The notes under the pieces were generated by a model. That model was not told the DNA's origin and made no database searches. It saw nothing but the letters and a program-made list of their open reading frames with translations. The position numbers and the translations under genes are program-made. A DNA stretch of 64,000 nt from contig JAMPIQ010000002.1 of the NCBI GenBank assembly GCA_024699855.1, positions 2,790,001-2,854,000 of the forward strand, in the 5' to 3' direction. This document shows, piece after piece, positions 1 through 12,613 of the stretch; positions within the stretch are counted from its first letter, which is position 1; every line of letters starts with the position of its first letter. The stretch is from Aphelenchoides besseyi. Taxonomy: Eukaryota; Nematoda; Chromadorea; Rhabditida; Aphelenchoididae.

Positions 1-102
1 TGAAGAACAAATTCAGTTTTCTTCTTGTTTTCGTCCACTTTCGAATTCATTCAAGTTTTTACGTTAAAAACGCTAATGCGTAGAAGCGAATAAGTCGATC
101 GA

Positions 103-3100
103 ATGTTTTGGTTTTTATTGTCAGTTTGTTTTTTTCGATTATCTTCTTCACAGGTCAGTCAATGAACGATACTTAGCAATATGATCTTAAAGTTTAGATT
201 GTTAACATCAAAGTCGGTTTGTTGATGCCTCAAGGAACAGAACTCGACGACGATGTCGGTTTCTACACAACTGCGGGCGCCGTAATAGCTTCGTTAAACC
301 GGGCAAAAGAACGTCAAGTGTACAATCCGTCACTTATCAACATCACGTAAAAAAACTGACTCGCGACCATTAGTTAATTTTCTTTTAGTTTTGCGTGGTA
401 TTACGATCAATGTGACGAGTCAAAGGCGGTCGGTCAAGCTGCTCAATTGATTAAACGAGATGAAGTCTCTGCGATATTCGGTCTGTAAGGAGTTTCTTAT
501 CAGTTAAAATTCAGCAACCGAATTAGTGCCGAGTGTTTATTTATGTTCAGAAATCCAAAAATAATTTTTGTACAGAGGGGAATATTGACAAAATTCGTTT
601 GATTAGCAACGTGTAAAATGAATAAAAGAACAAAAAAGAACGGAAGTGTGTGTAAAGGCTTTTGCTTTTATATCACAAGTAGGGAGTTGGAAACGGAAGA
701 GAAAAGGAGAGAGCGGCGAAAGTTTCATAATGTTTCAAAAATTACACAATGAATTTCAATGATTAAGTTCACGAAATATTACAGGTCCGACTTGTCCTGA
801 AAGTGAGTTTGACAAGAGAATTAAGGAAACAATGAGATTCAGGCGCAAGAGCTGTGAGTTCACTGTCAAGTTACGAAAGTATCCCAACGTTTCTGTTCGG
901 AGCTCCGATGCCTCTCGATTTCTCGTCAAATCAAACACCACCGTTGTATCCGACGAGCTTTCCCACTGCTGGAACGGTCCTAGGAACAGTTGTTGCTTTG
1001 GCGAACGTACTGAATCAATACAATTGGACGCAAGTTGGCTATTTGATGACCGGAAGCAAAGAACCCACTGAAAGTATACCTACTTGTGCCTACATATCAG
1101 AACAAATTGAAGTAATTATTGGAACTTCAGCGGTTTGATTTCTTGATTTCAGCGCGGTAGCACTTATTTGGCGAACATCACGGATTCTTATTCGAGACAA
1201 GTGTCCGACACATCAGTTAGTGGATTGAAAGCAGCATTGAAACCGTTTAAATCGAGAGCTCGAAGTAAGAAAGCTGTGTAGTTGCTTATCCAAACTTTCT
1301 TTTAGTCATTGTCGTTTGCTTGGAAGTTGCGGAACACAAGAAAAACTTGATGTTGGCAGCCATCGAAAATGGCATGATCAATCGAGAATACGTTTTCTTG
1401 TTCATTCAAGCATCAACTTCAATGCTAAGATTTGGTTCGTTTCTTCGCTTATTTTCGTGTAATCGAATTTCAGGTGATCCGCCGTTTTGGGTCGAAGCGG
1501 ATGGCAAAGACAATTTGGCGGTGAAAGAGGCGTGTAAAAATGTCATGATCGTATGTCTATTAAGTATGTTGTGTAATCAATTGTTGTTTAGATGGACAAG
1601 TACACAAATGACACGGACAATGCATTGCTTATAAAACAGGAAATTGCCGATTACATACACGGTTGGCCGTTCTACTGCAACAATTGTTCCTCGAATGTTA
1701 ACGTTAGTTTGTTAATCAAAAATCACTGCATTGAAATCTCAGGCATCGTCGTTTGCCGTTGCACTGGCTGACGCGTTCAGCATCTATTTGACGATATTGA
1801 ATCAAACTTATGTGCGAGATGGAGTTAAACAACTAAAAAATGGATCGTTAATTTCTCAATACTTGAAAACCAATTCAATCGATATCCCAAGTAGTTTCCA
1901 GATCACTAGACGAATATAAGTAATGTGCATTTAGCGCTTTTTGGAACAATGTTTACGTTGACGAAAGGAATTCGAGCTTCCCGGTATTTTCTTTCCGGTT
2001 TAAACGCTAATGGCGTCCCAACAGCCTGGGCTCTTGTTGGTTCATCGAATTTGAATGATTCGAGCAGTTTTACTCCTTATTACGATAAAGCAGCTCAAAC
2101 AGTTTGGGAAACTCGCGGTGGTATACAGCCGTTGTCCGAACCAATTTGCGGTTTCGAAAACAACAAATGTGTTGGTAGTCCGCTCTTTTACGCGCTGATT
2201 GGAGTTGGAGGTGTAATGATCTTTGTGATCATCTTAATTAGTCTTTGCGTTGCCGTGTTTCTGTGAGTTTGAAAGACTACGATCAAAATAACAGGTTTTC
2301 AGTTTTCAACGATCTCAACGACGACAATTGAACGCGTTGTGGCAGATTCCACATATTCTTCTTCATAAGCCGAACGATACCGATTTCACGAAGAGCGTTC
2401 GATCAATGCAGTCGGGACACTCGAACTCGACGAAAATGTCGTCGGTCATCAGAAAGAACACCGAGCACACGGAGTTTCTGATGTGAGGATAGACTTTAGA
2501 CTCTTCACCAACAAGAATTTTAGATACAATAACGAACTCGTAGTCGCTCGTAAACACCCGATTAACAGAAGCTGGTCGACAGACGAAGAAGATGAGTTTA
2601 GAAGGGTATGCAATAATTTGACGCGACAATTGAAGTACAATCAAATTGCAGATGAGACAGCTCGATCGTCAGAATTTGAACAAATTTATTGGTGTGGCAG
2701 TTGCTGCTGGAAACGTTTTCTTATTATGGCAATACTGTGAACGAGGATCGATCATTGTGAGCGAATTCTTAGTTCGATTAACAGATGTTGATGTATAGGA
2801 AGTGATGGAAGCGCATGCTTTTCGTATCGATGGCTACATTATGACCGCAATGATCAAAGACATTGTTGAGGGACTATTCTACATACACAACTCGCCATTT
2901 CAACAACACGGAACGTTGTCCGCTTATCGTTGTGTTGTTGGAGATCGATTCGAAGTGAAGATTCAATACTACGGTCTAACCGGTCTGAAGAATCAGACGT
3001 ATCGCCGATTAGACGACCATTCGGCTTTGTATGTGGCTCCGGAACACTTGCAGGGACAACAAACTCAAATCGGTTCACAAGCCGGCGACATCTATTCTTT

Positions 3101-4410
3101 CGCGATCACTTGCTCTGTTATTTTGACGATGAAAAAGGCATATAATATCGACAACATTGAAGAGACAGAAGCTGGTAAGTAGGTACTAATTATACGAGTT
3201 TATTTGTGGGCTTCAGAAATTGTGAGAAACGTTGCAAAAGGACGTTTTCCTCCAACACGCCCAGAATTAGAATTGGATCCATCTATTGAAATCCACGATG
3301 ACCTAATAAAACTTGTGAAACAATGTTGGGCAGAGCACCCGTCAGATCGACCGAAAATCCAAGATATTCGAGATATAATGCTGAAGAAAATATTCGTGAA
3401 TCGCAATTCAAATCTCATGGATTGGATGTTCAGTTTGATGGAATCTTCGGCTGCTGAGTTGGAACAAGGTAAACTTCAATGAATTAATTGTATTTCTATC
3501 GCTTGTTTTAAGATGTTCAACAACGAACGTTAGAGTTGATCAGCGAGCAAAAGAAAGCGGATGTGTTGTTGTATCGAATGATGCCTCGAGAGGCAGCGGA
3601 CAAACTGAAACTCGGTGTAGCTGTTGAACCGGAGGTTTACAATGAAGCGACGGTCTTCTTTTCGGATATTGTTAGTTTCACGGTTCTCGCTTCGAAGTCG
3701 AGTCCGCTGCAAATTATCAATTTTCTGAACGATGTTTATACGTTGACTGATAACGTACGTCGACGTATTGATGTACTTAAATCAGAAATTTAGGTGATTG
3801 ACAAGTTCGATTGCTACAAGGTTAGATTGGTAATTTTAGTTGTTTACGCAAATGTTTAGGTGGAAACTATTGGAGACGGATTGCACATAGTGTCGGGAAT
3901 ACCTAGAAGAAATAACCATGAGCATAGCCAACAAATCGCTTTAATGGCAATCGAATTCCAGCGGGCAGTCAAAACGCTGCGAATGGACCATCTGCCAAAT
4001 CACCCAATTCAAATACGTGTTGGAGTTCATTCCGGTAAAACCGAAACAGCTTTCTGCTCTAAATTTCTCGTTCAGGATCAGCAGTTGCTGGTATCGTTGG
4101 TATGACAGCTCCACGTTTCTGCGTATTCGGTGATACCGTAAATTTGGCTGCTAAGGTAAGCGATTGCAATTAACAAGAAGTTCAATGGACGGCAAATTTG
4201 AACAGAGTAAACGATGAAATCTTTTAGATGGAAGCTTCTGGCAGAGCCGGTCGAATTCACATTTCGGTTACGACAAAAGAGCTTTTGCAACGTCATTATC
4301 CCAATCAGTTCTCGATATTTGAGCGGGGCGAAACGCTGATCAAAGGTATCGGACCGATGTACACTCATTGGTTGGCGTTGCCTGAAGAAGCGAACACATT
4401 TGAGCCTTAG
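103..4410 (+). CDS. Receptor-type guanylate cyclase (nematode gcy family)
   Basis: Single-pass receptor predicted to turn an extracellular or physiological signal into cGMP, as in nematode sensory neurons. I start at the ATG at 103: a hydrophobic leader ([11 protein letters not shown]) ends at a 44-bp intron, followed by the ligand-binding exon beginning [11 protein letters not shown]. Order: ANF-receptor-like ectodomain with [11 protein letters not shown] and GPTCPES (about 200-2150); membrane segment (about 2180-2265); kinase-homology domain with [10 protein letters not shown] and [14 protein letters not shown]; dimerisation helix with [14 protein letters not shown]; cyclase domain with [22 protein letters not shown] and CVFGDTVN. 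Both metal Asp residues and the guanine-selecting Glu and Cys are present. Oddity: the position that is Arg in the usual TASRMES motif is Lys (LAAKMEAS). About 16 introns, mostly near 45 bp; one of about 300 bp follows exon 3. AATAAA at 4458-4463. Family assignment is very secure; individual junctions less so. Confidence 0.93.
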
Positions 4411-4793
4411 GTTTGTTGTTGCCTTTCGAATCTACAAACAAAATTCTACGGTTGTTCAATAAACATACACGTTTACAGTAACCAGCTATCGAGTCAAAAG
4501 AATCTACGCAATCCGCTTAATCTCAGTTGTAGGTTTTCAGCTTCAAAGATACGAACAAATTAACGTCCAGAATGAACCCAAAGATGAAAGGACCAAAAAA
4601 TAAATTCCTGGCCATCAAATGTCCGCAGTTTTATTGCCCTTCCCGCAAAATATCGTTTGAATAATCGAAGCGCGATGATCAATTCGAGGAATAGAATTCC
4701 GAGTAACCGTTGGGTCAGCGATCGGCCATTCGATTCGCGGAATGCAACATCGGAAAGTTCAATTATTGTTTTGGATTGTATTTTTGGTTTCCC
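4411..4793. other. Intergenic region downstream of the cyclase gene
   Basis: Holds the cyclase polyadenylation signal (AATAAA at 4458-4463) and the promoter and 5' region of the next gene. An ATG at 4674 opens a short frame that could be a first exon of the downstream gene, but I could not join it unambiguously. Confidence 0.5.
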
Positions 4794-6224
4794 ATGAAAC
4801 AGGTTTGCTGCTCTAGCTTTACGTTTAGTCAGATTCTTTTAGATGCTATTTCTTCTTTACGTCCCGATATCAACCAGTACGTTAGAGAAACCGCTGGGCC
4901 GTCAATTGATGTTATTTCTGAATCGCGCGGTCACTCATCATTGAATCAACAAACAGAATCATCTTTTACAGTCGATCAAGTGAATCTGAAGTCGTCGAAA
5001 CTTCCCGAAATGATTGTTTGGTTTGTACAAGAAAAGGGACTTAACTTTTTGGAACTCCACTACTTGCGAAGATTATGGCAACAGAAAGACTACAACAAGA
5101 TGGTCGCATATTTGAGTCGATTTGATCAAAAATTCCGCGAAATCGATGATCGTGAGTTTGTCGACAATCCAGAACGTCTAATTGGTATCTTGCGTGAAAT
5201 TGAGAGGTCTACTCATCAACAACAAAGGAAACTTTCCGATTCGCTTGTCAGATTAGTTAGCCACCACCAACTCGATTCTCAAACTACAGATAACATTCGT
5301 CGTTCATATGAACGGGCAGACTATCAAACCATCGTTCGTATCCTGAAACTCAATCATTATGCAAATGCATCTAATCATCGTTGGACTCATTCAAAATTAA
5401 TTGAAGCAATTGAGAAAGCTCAGATAACTTTTAATCTGCATTCATCTATGACATCCCTACTTCGGAAATGGAATTGCAACAATGTGAACGACTTGTTTGT
5501 ACTAATTGAAAGCCACCAATATGAGCAAGTATTCAAGTTCATTTTCCCACTTCATCATCAATATGTTCTTCAACGATATCGGTATATTTTAAAGGGAACA
5601 GGCGTCGGAACTGAAGACGTACTGAAAATTTTCGAATTGATAGAAGACGGATGGATGCGACAATATGCAAATGGATGCAAGTTCTTTGATCAACAGCCAA
5701 ACGCAAAGAAATGTGATGTTCATCATGTTATTCGGAAAGTGTACCCACCAAAAGCAGAGGTTGTACCACAAATGATAACAAGCGATGTGTTCGTTCAACA
5801 GCCACGGTCCAATATTCCGAAGTTGCAATTCTTCGGAATCGGCAAACAGCACTTCTACCAACCAACTGAAGATGCAATCACGATACCAGAGAATCAAATG
5901 CACTTCACTCGTCATTCCAAAAGAATCATCAATAGCGATAAACCGAAAAGACGAAAACTAATTCGAGTGCACAAACGTCCGCAGTCGTCTGACGATCAAT
6001 TCGAAGAGCCGCCTTATTCATCGACCTTCAAACTTTTGGTTGATTTGAAACAAACAAACCACTTTAACCAAATTCATCAGTTCAAGACGTCAAACGAACG
6101 ATATTCGATACCACAGTTTTCTTTTTTCAATCTCGTTCGTCGTCATCTGCCGTTGAAACCTCCGTTCGATCACAGAGAACCATTCGACAATCAACAACTT
6201 CGATCTTCAGTTATCGTCCGTTGA
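4794..6224 (+). CDS. Unrecognised protein with internal helical-type repeats
   Basis: A long intron-free frame of about 475 codons. I do not recognise the family. The open frame extends upstream to 4710 without an ATG; 4794 is the first ATG in frame, and a short upstream exon is possible. Three stretches share a spacing of hydrophobic residues: LELHYLRRLWQQKDYNKMVAYL (about 5040-5115), TTDNIRRSYERADYQTIVRI (about 5280-5345) and SSMTSLLRKWNCNNVNDLFV (about 5440-5505). They look like diverged copies of one helix-turn-helix unit. The C-terminal third is basic and polar, with KRRKLIRVHKRP near 5945. There is no clear signal peptide or membrane segment. Weak resemblance of one repeat to the SIX domain (ESHQY) is not matched by any homeodomain. 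The coding status looks sound from its length and composition; function is unknown. Confidence 0.72.
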   Translation: MKQVCCSSFTFSQILLDAISSLRPDINQYVRETAGPSIDVISESRGHSSLNQQTESSFTVDQVNLKSSKLPEMIVWFVQEKGLNFLELHYLRRLWQQKDYNKMVAYLSRFDQKFREIDDREFVDNPERLIGILREIERSTHQQQRKLSDSLVRLVSHHQLDSQTTDNIRRSYERADYQTIVRILKLNHYANASNHRWTHSKLIEAIEKAQITFNLHSSMTSLLRKWNCNNVNDLFVLIESHQYEQVFKFIFPLHHQYVLQRYRYILKGTGVGTEDVLKIFELIEDGWMRQYANGCKFFDQQPNAKKCDVHHVIRKVYPPKAEVVPQMITSDVFVQQPRSNIPKLQFFGIGKQHFYQPTEDAITIPENQMHFTRHSKRIINSDKPKRRKLIRVHKRPQSSDDQFEEPPYSSTFKLLVDLKQTNHFNQIHQFKTSNERYSIPQFSFFNLVRRHLPLKPPFDHREPFDNQQLRSSVIVR

Positions 6225-6450
6225 ATGTGTTCCAATGAAAAAGAATCCAGGAAAACGTAGAAGCAATTCATCACTTGTAATTACTCGTTGTTGAAGTCGA
6301 GTTAAAATAAACCGCGGTAGTTATTGTTGCAATTTAAACAAAAGAGTTCGCGTGCTAATCAATCACTTGTTCTCGCCAAATTGAAGAGCGTCGGAGAGGC
6401 AATTCTAACTCCCGCTATTCTTCCACGTGTTCATTTGAACGACAGTTTTG

Positions 6451-9256
6451 ATGATTGGATTAGTGCTCATAACATTCCTTATCTTTGAAGGTGATTTTCG
6501 TTGAACTGTTTTGACCTTCAGTTTCAGTAACCGCCCAAAACTTCTGGTCCTCTCAAAAGCAATGGCTGAACGACGAAACAAAGCTGTTGACTCGAATGCC
6601 TCAAACCGTTGAGGTTTTGCGATATGATCTGAGGTTGCAGCCGTTTTTTCCGTTTCCCAACTTCGCTTTCCATTCAAGTGAGAAGAAAGAAGTCAAACGA
6701 TAAAAGCAAGTTTCTAGGCAAAATGATGAGCTTTGAAGGCAAAATCAACATCACGTTTCGGCTGTTGAATTCGACTCAACAAATCAAATTGAATTCAGCC
6801 GGACTTCTGATCAATCAAGCGGATTTTTGGCGTGGAAACGATCGATTGACAACTCGGTTTTCAGTTGAACGTCAAAAGCCAGTGGCCGTTGTCAATATCC
6901 TTGAAGAAACGTTGGAAGCGAATGTCACACATGTTTTGCGTCTTCATTTCTCCGGCAAAATCAATCAGTTCGAGGTTCGCGGTCTGTTCGCAAACAACTA
7001 CGTGGATGAGAAGGGAAAACAACGGTAAGTCGCTACCTCCTGACTATGTCTATTTCCTTCAGAACCATGTTGGCAACTTTGTTCGAACCGAATCATGCTC
7101 GTCGAATGTTTCCGTGTTTCGACAACGACATCCGATTAAAAGCAGTTTTCCAGTTGACTCTCGTTCATCCACGCAATGCTTCAGTCCTTCATAACACACT
7201 CCCGGAAACCACAACTAATTTTGGGTTGTTGATGGACTACGACGAGTAATTTCTTCCAGATTTCAGCGACCAACTTCAAATCACGATCTTCAAACCAACA
7301 CCTAAAATTCCGCCCTATCTATTCGGTTTCTCAATCGGAGATTTTGCAATCGCTTCTGCGGTCAGCAAATCTGGAGTCAAAGTAAGTGACAAGATTTTTC
7401 AAGTCAAAGTGTTTGTTTTAAGGTCCGTTCAATTTCTCTTAAGCATTTGGGCGAACATCTGAACCGATCGGCTGAAATCGCTGTAAACGCCATTGATTAC
7501 TTTGAATCAGTGTTGAAAGTTAAATTTCCATCCGAGAAGTTAGGTAAAGTAGTTTTTTAACGCCTCTGACTCCCTATGTTTCTAGATAATTTGGAATCGT
7601 CGAATTTACAAGTTGGTGCTGTTGAAAGTTGGGGCTTGTCGATTTTTCGAGGACTTCTATCCGTTCCAACGAATGTCACTTCGAATATCAGATTAGCTCA
7701 AATGCTTCTGATTTCTCACGAAGTTGTCCACTCTTACTTCGGCAATCTTGTGACTGCTGAAGACTTCAGTTTGATGTTTCTTCATGAGGGATTCGCGCAG
7801 TACCTAATGTTTGCGGCTGTAAGGAACATGGTCAAAAAGAGGACAAAGAACTGATTGCTAGTTGAGCTTAACATACGCAAATGAAAGTGAACTTTTCAGG
7901 ACGCAATGTTTGTTGACGAACGAGTTGTCGGAATGCAAACAATGGATAGAACGAAGCGTGCGATCATCAACAGTGAATCTTGTTTTGATGGTAAAGAAAA
8001 CTCCGAGTTGCAAGAAGATATTTGCAGATCTAACATACAAAGCTGGAGCTGCGGTTATTGGCCAATTAGAAGCGGTTGTTGGAAAAGAAACGTTCTATTC
8101 GGCTTTGAAGTTTTATATAACGAAGAATCAATTTCGAAATGCCAACTTGAATTCTTTAATTTGGGCGTTCGAGAAGGTTAGTCACTTAAAGTATTTAAGA
8201 GATTGAGTGTTCAGGTCATAAAAAATGAATCGCTTTGTGATGGAATAACAATCCGCTCATTTCTCGAAGATCTTTTGCTTCGTTCCGGTTATCCGATTGT
8301 CGATGTTCAGCATTCATCCAATGGCTATTCTTTCAAGCAACGTGCGTCTGATGGCTCGAATCGTCGTTGGAATGTACCGTTACTGATTCGTAAATCGAGT
8401 GGAAACAAACTTGTATTGTGGTTGAAGAAAGATGGCTCACTTTGTAACAAAGGCATCAAACAACGGTTACAAGCAGATAAAACGTACGTGTTCAATTATA
8501 TGGGACGAGGATTTTTACGTTTCAATTACGACGATGAAGCGCGTGAAAAACTGTTGGACTCAATTTCATTGATGGATCAAACAACACAATACGCTTTGAT
8601 TGTTGATATTCTAAAGTAAGTGTAACCGTTTGATTAGTTTTTATGGTGTTTTAGTCAGAAAACTGGTGTCGAAGAAACGGAAGCACAGAAATTTGTTGAA
8701 CGAATCGTTGACGAAACAATTAATCTGTCACCGTTACTTGCTAAGCAATTGACCTCAATTTACAAACCAAACGCACTTGTAAGTGAATTTAATTCACACA
8801 TAAACTTACTTTACAGAAACCTTTAATCGAAAAACTGTGTTCGACAATTCAATGGGATCCAAAATCGTTGAGTCAAGGGTAGTGTTCTGCAAACACATTT
8901 GTTCTAACTGTCATTTTAGCGTTAAAACATATTCATTACTGCATTTAGCAGCACAGTTCGGATTATGCAACGTCACATCTAAAGCCGAACCACTTTTCCG
9001 AGAGTTTGTTTCCGAATGTTTCACGTCTTCGGACATTTTGAAGTGCAACAAGTGAGTTGTACGGACCTACAAATGTTTGGAAGTTGCGTTTAGAATTAAT
9101 CCGGATATTCGTCAAGCCGTGTATTGCAATGCGATGAAGAGACGAAATGCGGTTACCCTATCCAATTACGCACTTTGGATGAATGTCACTCCGCAACGAG
9201 TTCATTACGATTACGATGAGTTGCCAAATGTTAGACATGCGTTAAAATGTCGTTAA
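6451..9256 (+). CDS. Secreted M1-family aminopeptidase, single module
   Basis: Gluzincin of the M1 (aminopeptidase N) family, expected to remove N-terminal residues from peptides outside the cell. Start ATG 6451 gives a signal peptide (MIGLVLITFLIFEVTAQ) across a short intron. The M1 N-domain starts with VLRYDLRLQPFFPFP; FEPNHARRMFPCFDND is the usual substrate-domain signature. The zinc motif is intact: HEVVH, then 18 residues, then the third ligand Glu in FLHEGF. The transition-state Tyr is in FDDLTYKAGAAV, restored by a 37-bp intron. The GxMEN motif is altered to GAVES, so the N-terminus-binding Glu is kept but the Met and Asn are not. Exons at 8203-8616 and beyond form the C-terminal helical domain, ending NVRHALKCR. 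It converges on the next M1 gene with only 56 bp between stop codons. Confidence 0.9.
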
Positions 9257-9312
9257 TTTTATTTATTAAACGTATTCGTTGACAAAACAAACGTTTGATA
9301 GTTGAAAGCAAA

Positions 9313-12300
9313 CTAGTAGCTGATCAGTTTTGCTCGTCGGCGAGTTGCTTTCTCTTTCAAATACGAACGATAGCGATCAGGATTATGAGGTTGACAACTC
9401 AAACCGCTGTTTACACGATTGAATTCGAGTTGAAAGTAAAAATGATTGTCGACGTCCATTGCTTTCTTGTATTGACTCAAGAAATCGCGCATTGATTGAT
9501 CGGCATTAAGTGCACCAGCACAATAAACAGCGGCTCGAACAGTTGGATTGATGCTAGAATGAAAACACATCGGTTGTAGGACGATTGAACTCACGGATTA
9601 CAAGCCTCGAGATCTTTGAGTGTTGAACATGCCGTTGAAAACTGTCCAAAAAGAGCAGTTGCTTTGGTTCTTGCATCGCTAATATTCAGTTTTACGGCCA
9701 ACGGAATTACGATTTCGGCCAACGCTCTGAAACCGAGAATTCTCGATGACTACGACAAATTTTACTCTTTCCGCAACGAAGTCGCAGTCCAATCAACATG
9801 TGGATACACGGATTCAACGATCGAATGCATCAATTTCTACATAAATTCTTAGATTGCTTATGCCAAAGTTACAATGCGCCGTTGCAGTTTCCGTTTTACC
9901 GCACCATTGTAACACAGGCATTAATCTTGTACGTTAAAAATGAAATGACAATTGGAAGCGTTGGCGACTTCAAATTGTCGATTGTTACTATTCATCAAAC
10001 TCACTTTTTTGCTTGCTCCTTCCAACGAAATTTGAACGAGATGAGGTGACAAGTTACCGTTGAAATCTGAGAGCAATCGAGTGATCAGAGTGTTCGCACG
10101 ACCTCTGTAAAGTCATTACAAACGAACCGATTGATATCGAACCTTTTCTTCGTATTTTGGTTCAATTCGTCGGTCATCAACGCCAACAAAGTTCGCTCAT
10201 CGACTTTTGTGAAATTCAATTCGAAAAGTTTGTTCCACGCGGTATCCGAGTACTTGACTATCGTGTACGAAAGACCTTCACGATTGAAGATCAGCGGGTT
10301 TGTAGCTGATAGTTGGTTGGGACCGTGTGGATTGCAAACTTCTCCATTTTTGAGCAAATAGATTGTGTAGGTGTTTCCACTGTTAACGTCCTGAACAAAC
10401 AGCGGTATATTCCATCGATCAGTTGAAGAATAGATTGAATGTTGTTTCAGAGCATAAAATCCATTTTCGATGTCGACAGTCACAATTGGATAGTAAACTT
10501 GAGTGAAATAATCGTGAGAGATTTGAGTTAAAGTCAAAGTTGAACACAAAGTAGCCGGCTGGAAGATGAAAGTTTGATTGGAAGTTAGCTATTGCTCACA
10601 GCAACAGCTTGCAACGAATTTTCCAAGTCCTTCAATGTGACTGTCCCAAATTTGTGTGCATTTATATAGGATCTCATCGCTGCCAAGAATGTAGATTGAC
10701 CAAGAATGCCTTCAAGTTGCCGTACAACACTTGATCCGGAGCCATAAGTGACCTCTAAACACAAAAACGATAAGAAGAATGAGAATTACAAACCGTCAAA
10801 ATTCGATTGATTGGATGCAATTGAGTGATTCAATCGTCTGCTTTCAATGAAACCATATTGGCGAGAGCGCAAATATTCTGATTCCTAAAGCTGTGAATAA
10901 GAATGAATGTACAGTCTTCCACTACCAAATACTTGTAATCAGCACTTGGCATCGTTTGTAGCATTCGAAACGAGAAATAGTCAGCAAATGCCTCGTTCAG
11001 AAATTCACTTCCCCATTTGTCTGTGGTTACATAATCTCCCGTCCATTGATGAGCTGTCTCATGGCACATTATGGAGTATATGTCCAAATCATCGGTGGAA
11101 CTCATTGAGGACTTTAAGTTCGCAAGAACATCAGTCAAAAGTATAGCACCGAAGTTTTCTATCTAAAATTTGGTGCTAAAAGGTTTTTTAGTGTTTGCTC
11201 TATTCGAGACTTCTGATCGTATTGTGAAGCTTCGTTTCAATTGTTATTTGAAAAAAGAACATTCAATTAAAAAGTTACCCCGCCGCCGTGGAAAAACGAG
11301 TGAGTATCGATGTTGTCTAGTTTCTCCAACGGGTATTGAACACCAACCAGCGACTCGAAGGCATCGATGCAATTTGCCGATTTCTCTGGAGTGTCACCAA
11401 TAAACGGCTCAAGTTCAGGCAACACAACACTTTGAGTCTACAGACAATTTGCAAGGAAACCTTATTCCATTTAATCACCTTGATATTTCGTTTTGTCCGT
11501 GAACTTTTGACTGAAAAGTCACCCACGGATAAGTTCACTAGGTATGTTGACATCGGTGGTGTTTGTTTGAATGTGATTTGTTTCTTCCCGTTCCTAAAGT
11601 TCATCATTAGCTCCAGAAAAACGGTTAGCAAATACTTCAAGATGAGAGAGCTTTCGATTTCCGTGGTATGAAAAGCTAGAGCTCCATTTGGGATGATTGA
11701 CGTTAACTTCACGGCCGCCTTCCAGTGTGGATCGTCGAAACACGGAAACATTCTACGCGCCATCGCCGGTTCGAACACAGTCGACAGAACGGTGTTCAAC
11801 TTCCCGGTCAACGTGCTGTTGTACGTCATAAAGAAAAAACCGCCATCGAGAGTTGTGGACAGAACGCCAGTATACTCAATTTCCAATCGATACGATCGTC
11901 CGACTTCGAAAAACTCAACGGGTGTCAATTTGATTTGATTTCTGATTGAATCCAACGTAAACGCTTCGATAGTCATGAGCTTGTTTTCATCGTAAAGTCG
12001 AAGTGTTTGAAGAGACAATCTCTCTGAATTCAACCACACCGATTGAGTTGATTTTGTGATCGTAAAGTTGATCTTCACATGACCGTCGAACGTCATATCT
12101 TGGCCTATAAATACATTCGTGATGACAGCAAGAACTTTCATACTCACGTCCAGTAACCGACGGGAACGGAAAAAACGGTTCGAGAGTTAACTCACTGAAA
12201 AGTCGTAAAACAATACGATTATCACTTACTACAAATTCACTTTCATTACTCTTGGAAGTTGGTAATGAGCGTGCAGAGGGCTTTCCGGTTCATCTTCTTC

Positions 12301-12394
12301 AATTCAATTTATCATGAGGATTATACTCAAACATACCGAATGATTGTCCAATATTAGACAGAAGGTAAAGAGCAAAACAAAATTTTAGTAACAT
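9313..12394 (-). CDS. Secreted M1-family aminopeptidase, single module
   Basis: M1 metallopeptidase read on the minus strand. Start ATG at 12394 encodes a signal peptide (MLLKFCFALYLLSNIGQSFG). The N-domain begins LTLEPFFPFP, with FEPAMARRMFPCFDDP following. The zinc site is complete: HETAH, 18 residues, then Glu in LNEAF. The catalytic Tyr lies in GEVTYGSGSSVV. The exopeptidase motif spans an intron of about 115 bp and reads GGIENFG instead of GAMENWG. I resolved about 11 introns, mostly 37-42 bp, including GTAGTG..TTTAG near 10890, which keeps the frame into EYLRSRQYGF. The C-terminal helical domain ends RRAKLISY. Several long frames shown by a naive translation here are intron read-through. 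It lies tail-to-tail with the previous M1 gene. Confidence 0.9.
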
Positions 12395-12613
12395 TGTATT
12401 GAACAGACGTCTTTTAGGTCTGACAAATTGAATCAGAATTCTCATTCAAACGCCATGAAGAGATTGTTTGCTTAAAAGATTTGTCTTTGAGGCGGTTTCC
12501 AATGACCAATTTTGATGATATGAACGAAGAACTTCTATCAATTGTACAAATTGATTAGAATAGTCATCAATAAATTTTCTGTTCTTCTTGGATGTTTATT
12601 GGTTTCGACAAGT

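Noticed and set aside
4794..6224. SIX-type homeobox gene
   Set aside because: A single short resemblance (ESHQY region) and no homeodomain anywhere in the frame.
11317..12147. One uninterrupted 276-codon minus-strand protein
   Set aside because: M1 homology requires at least two 40-bp introns inside it; the last 50 codons are intron and wrong-frame translation.
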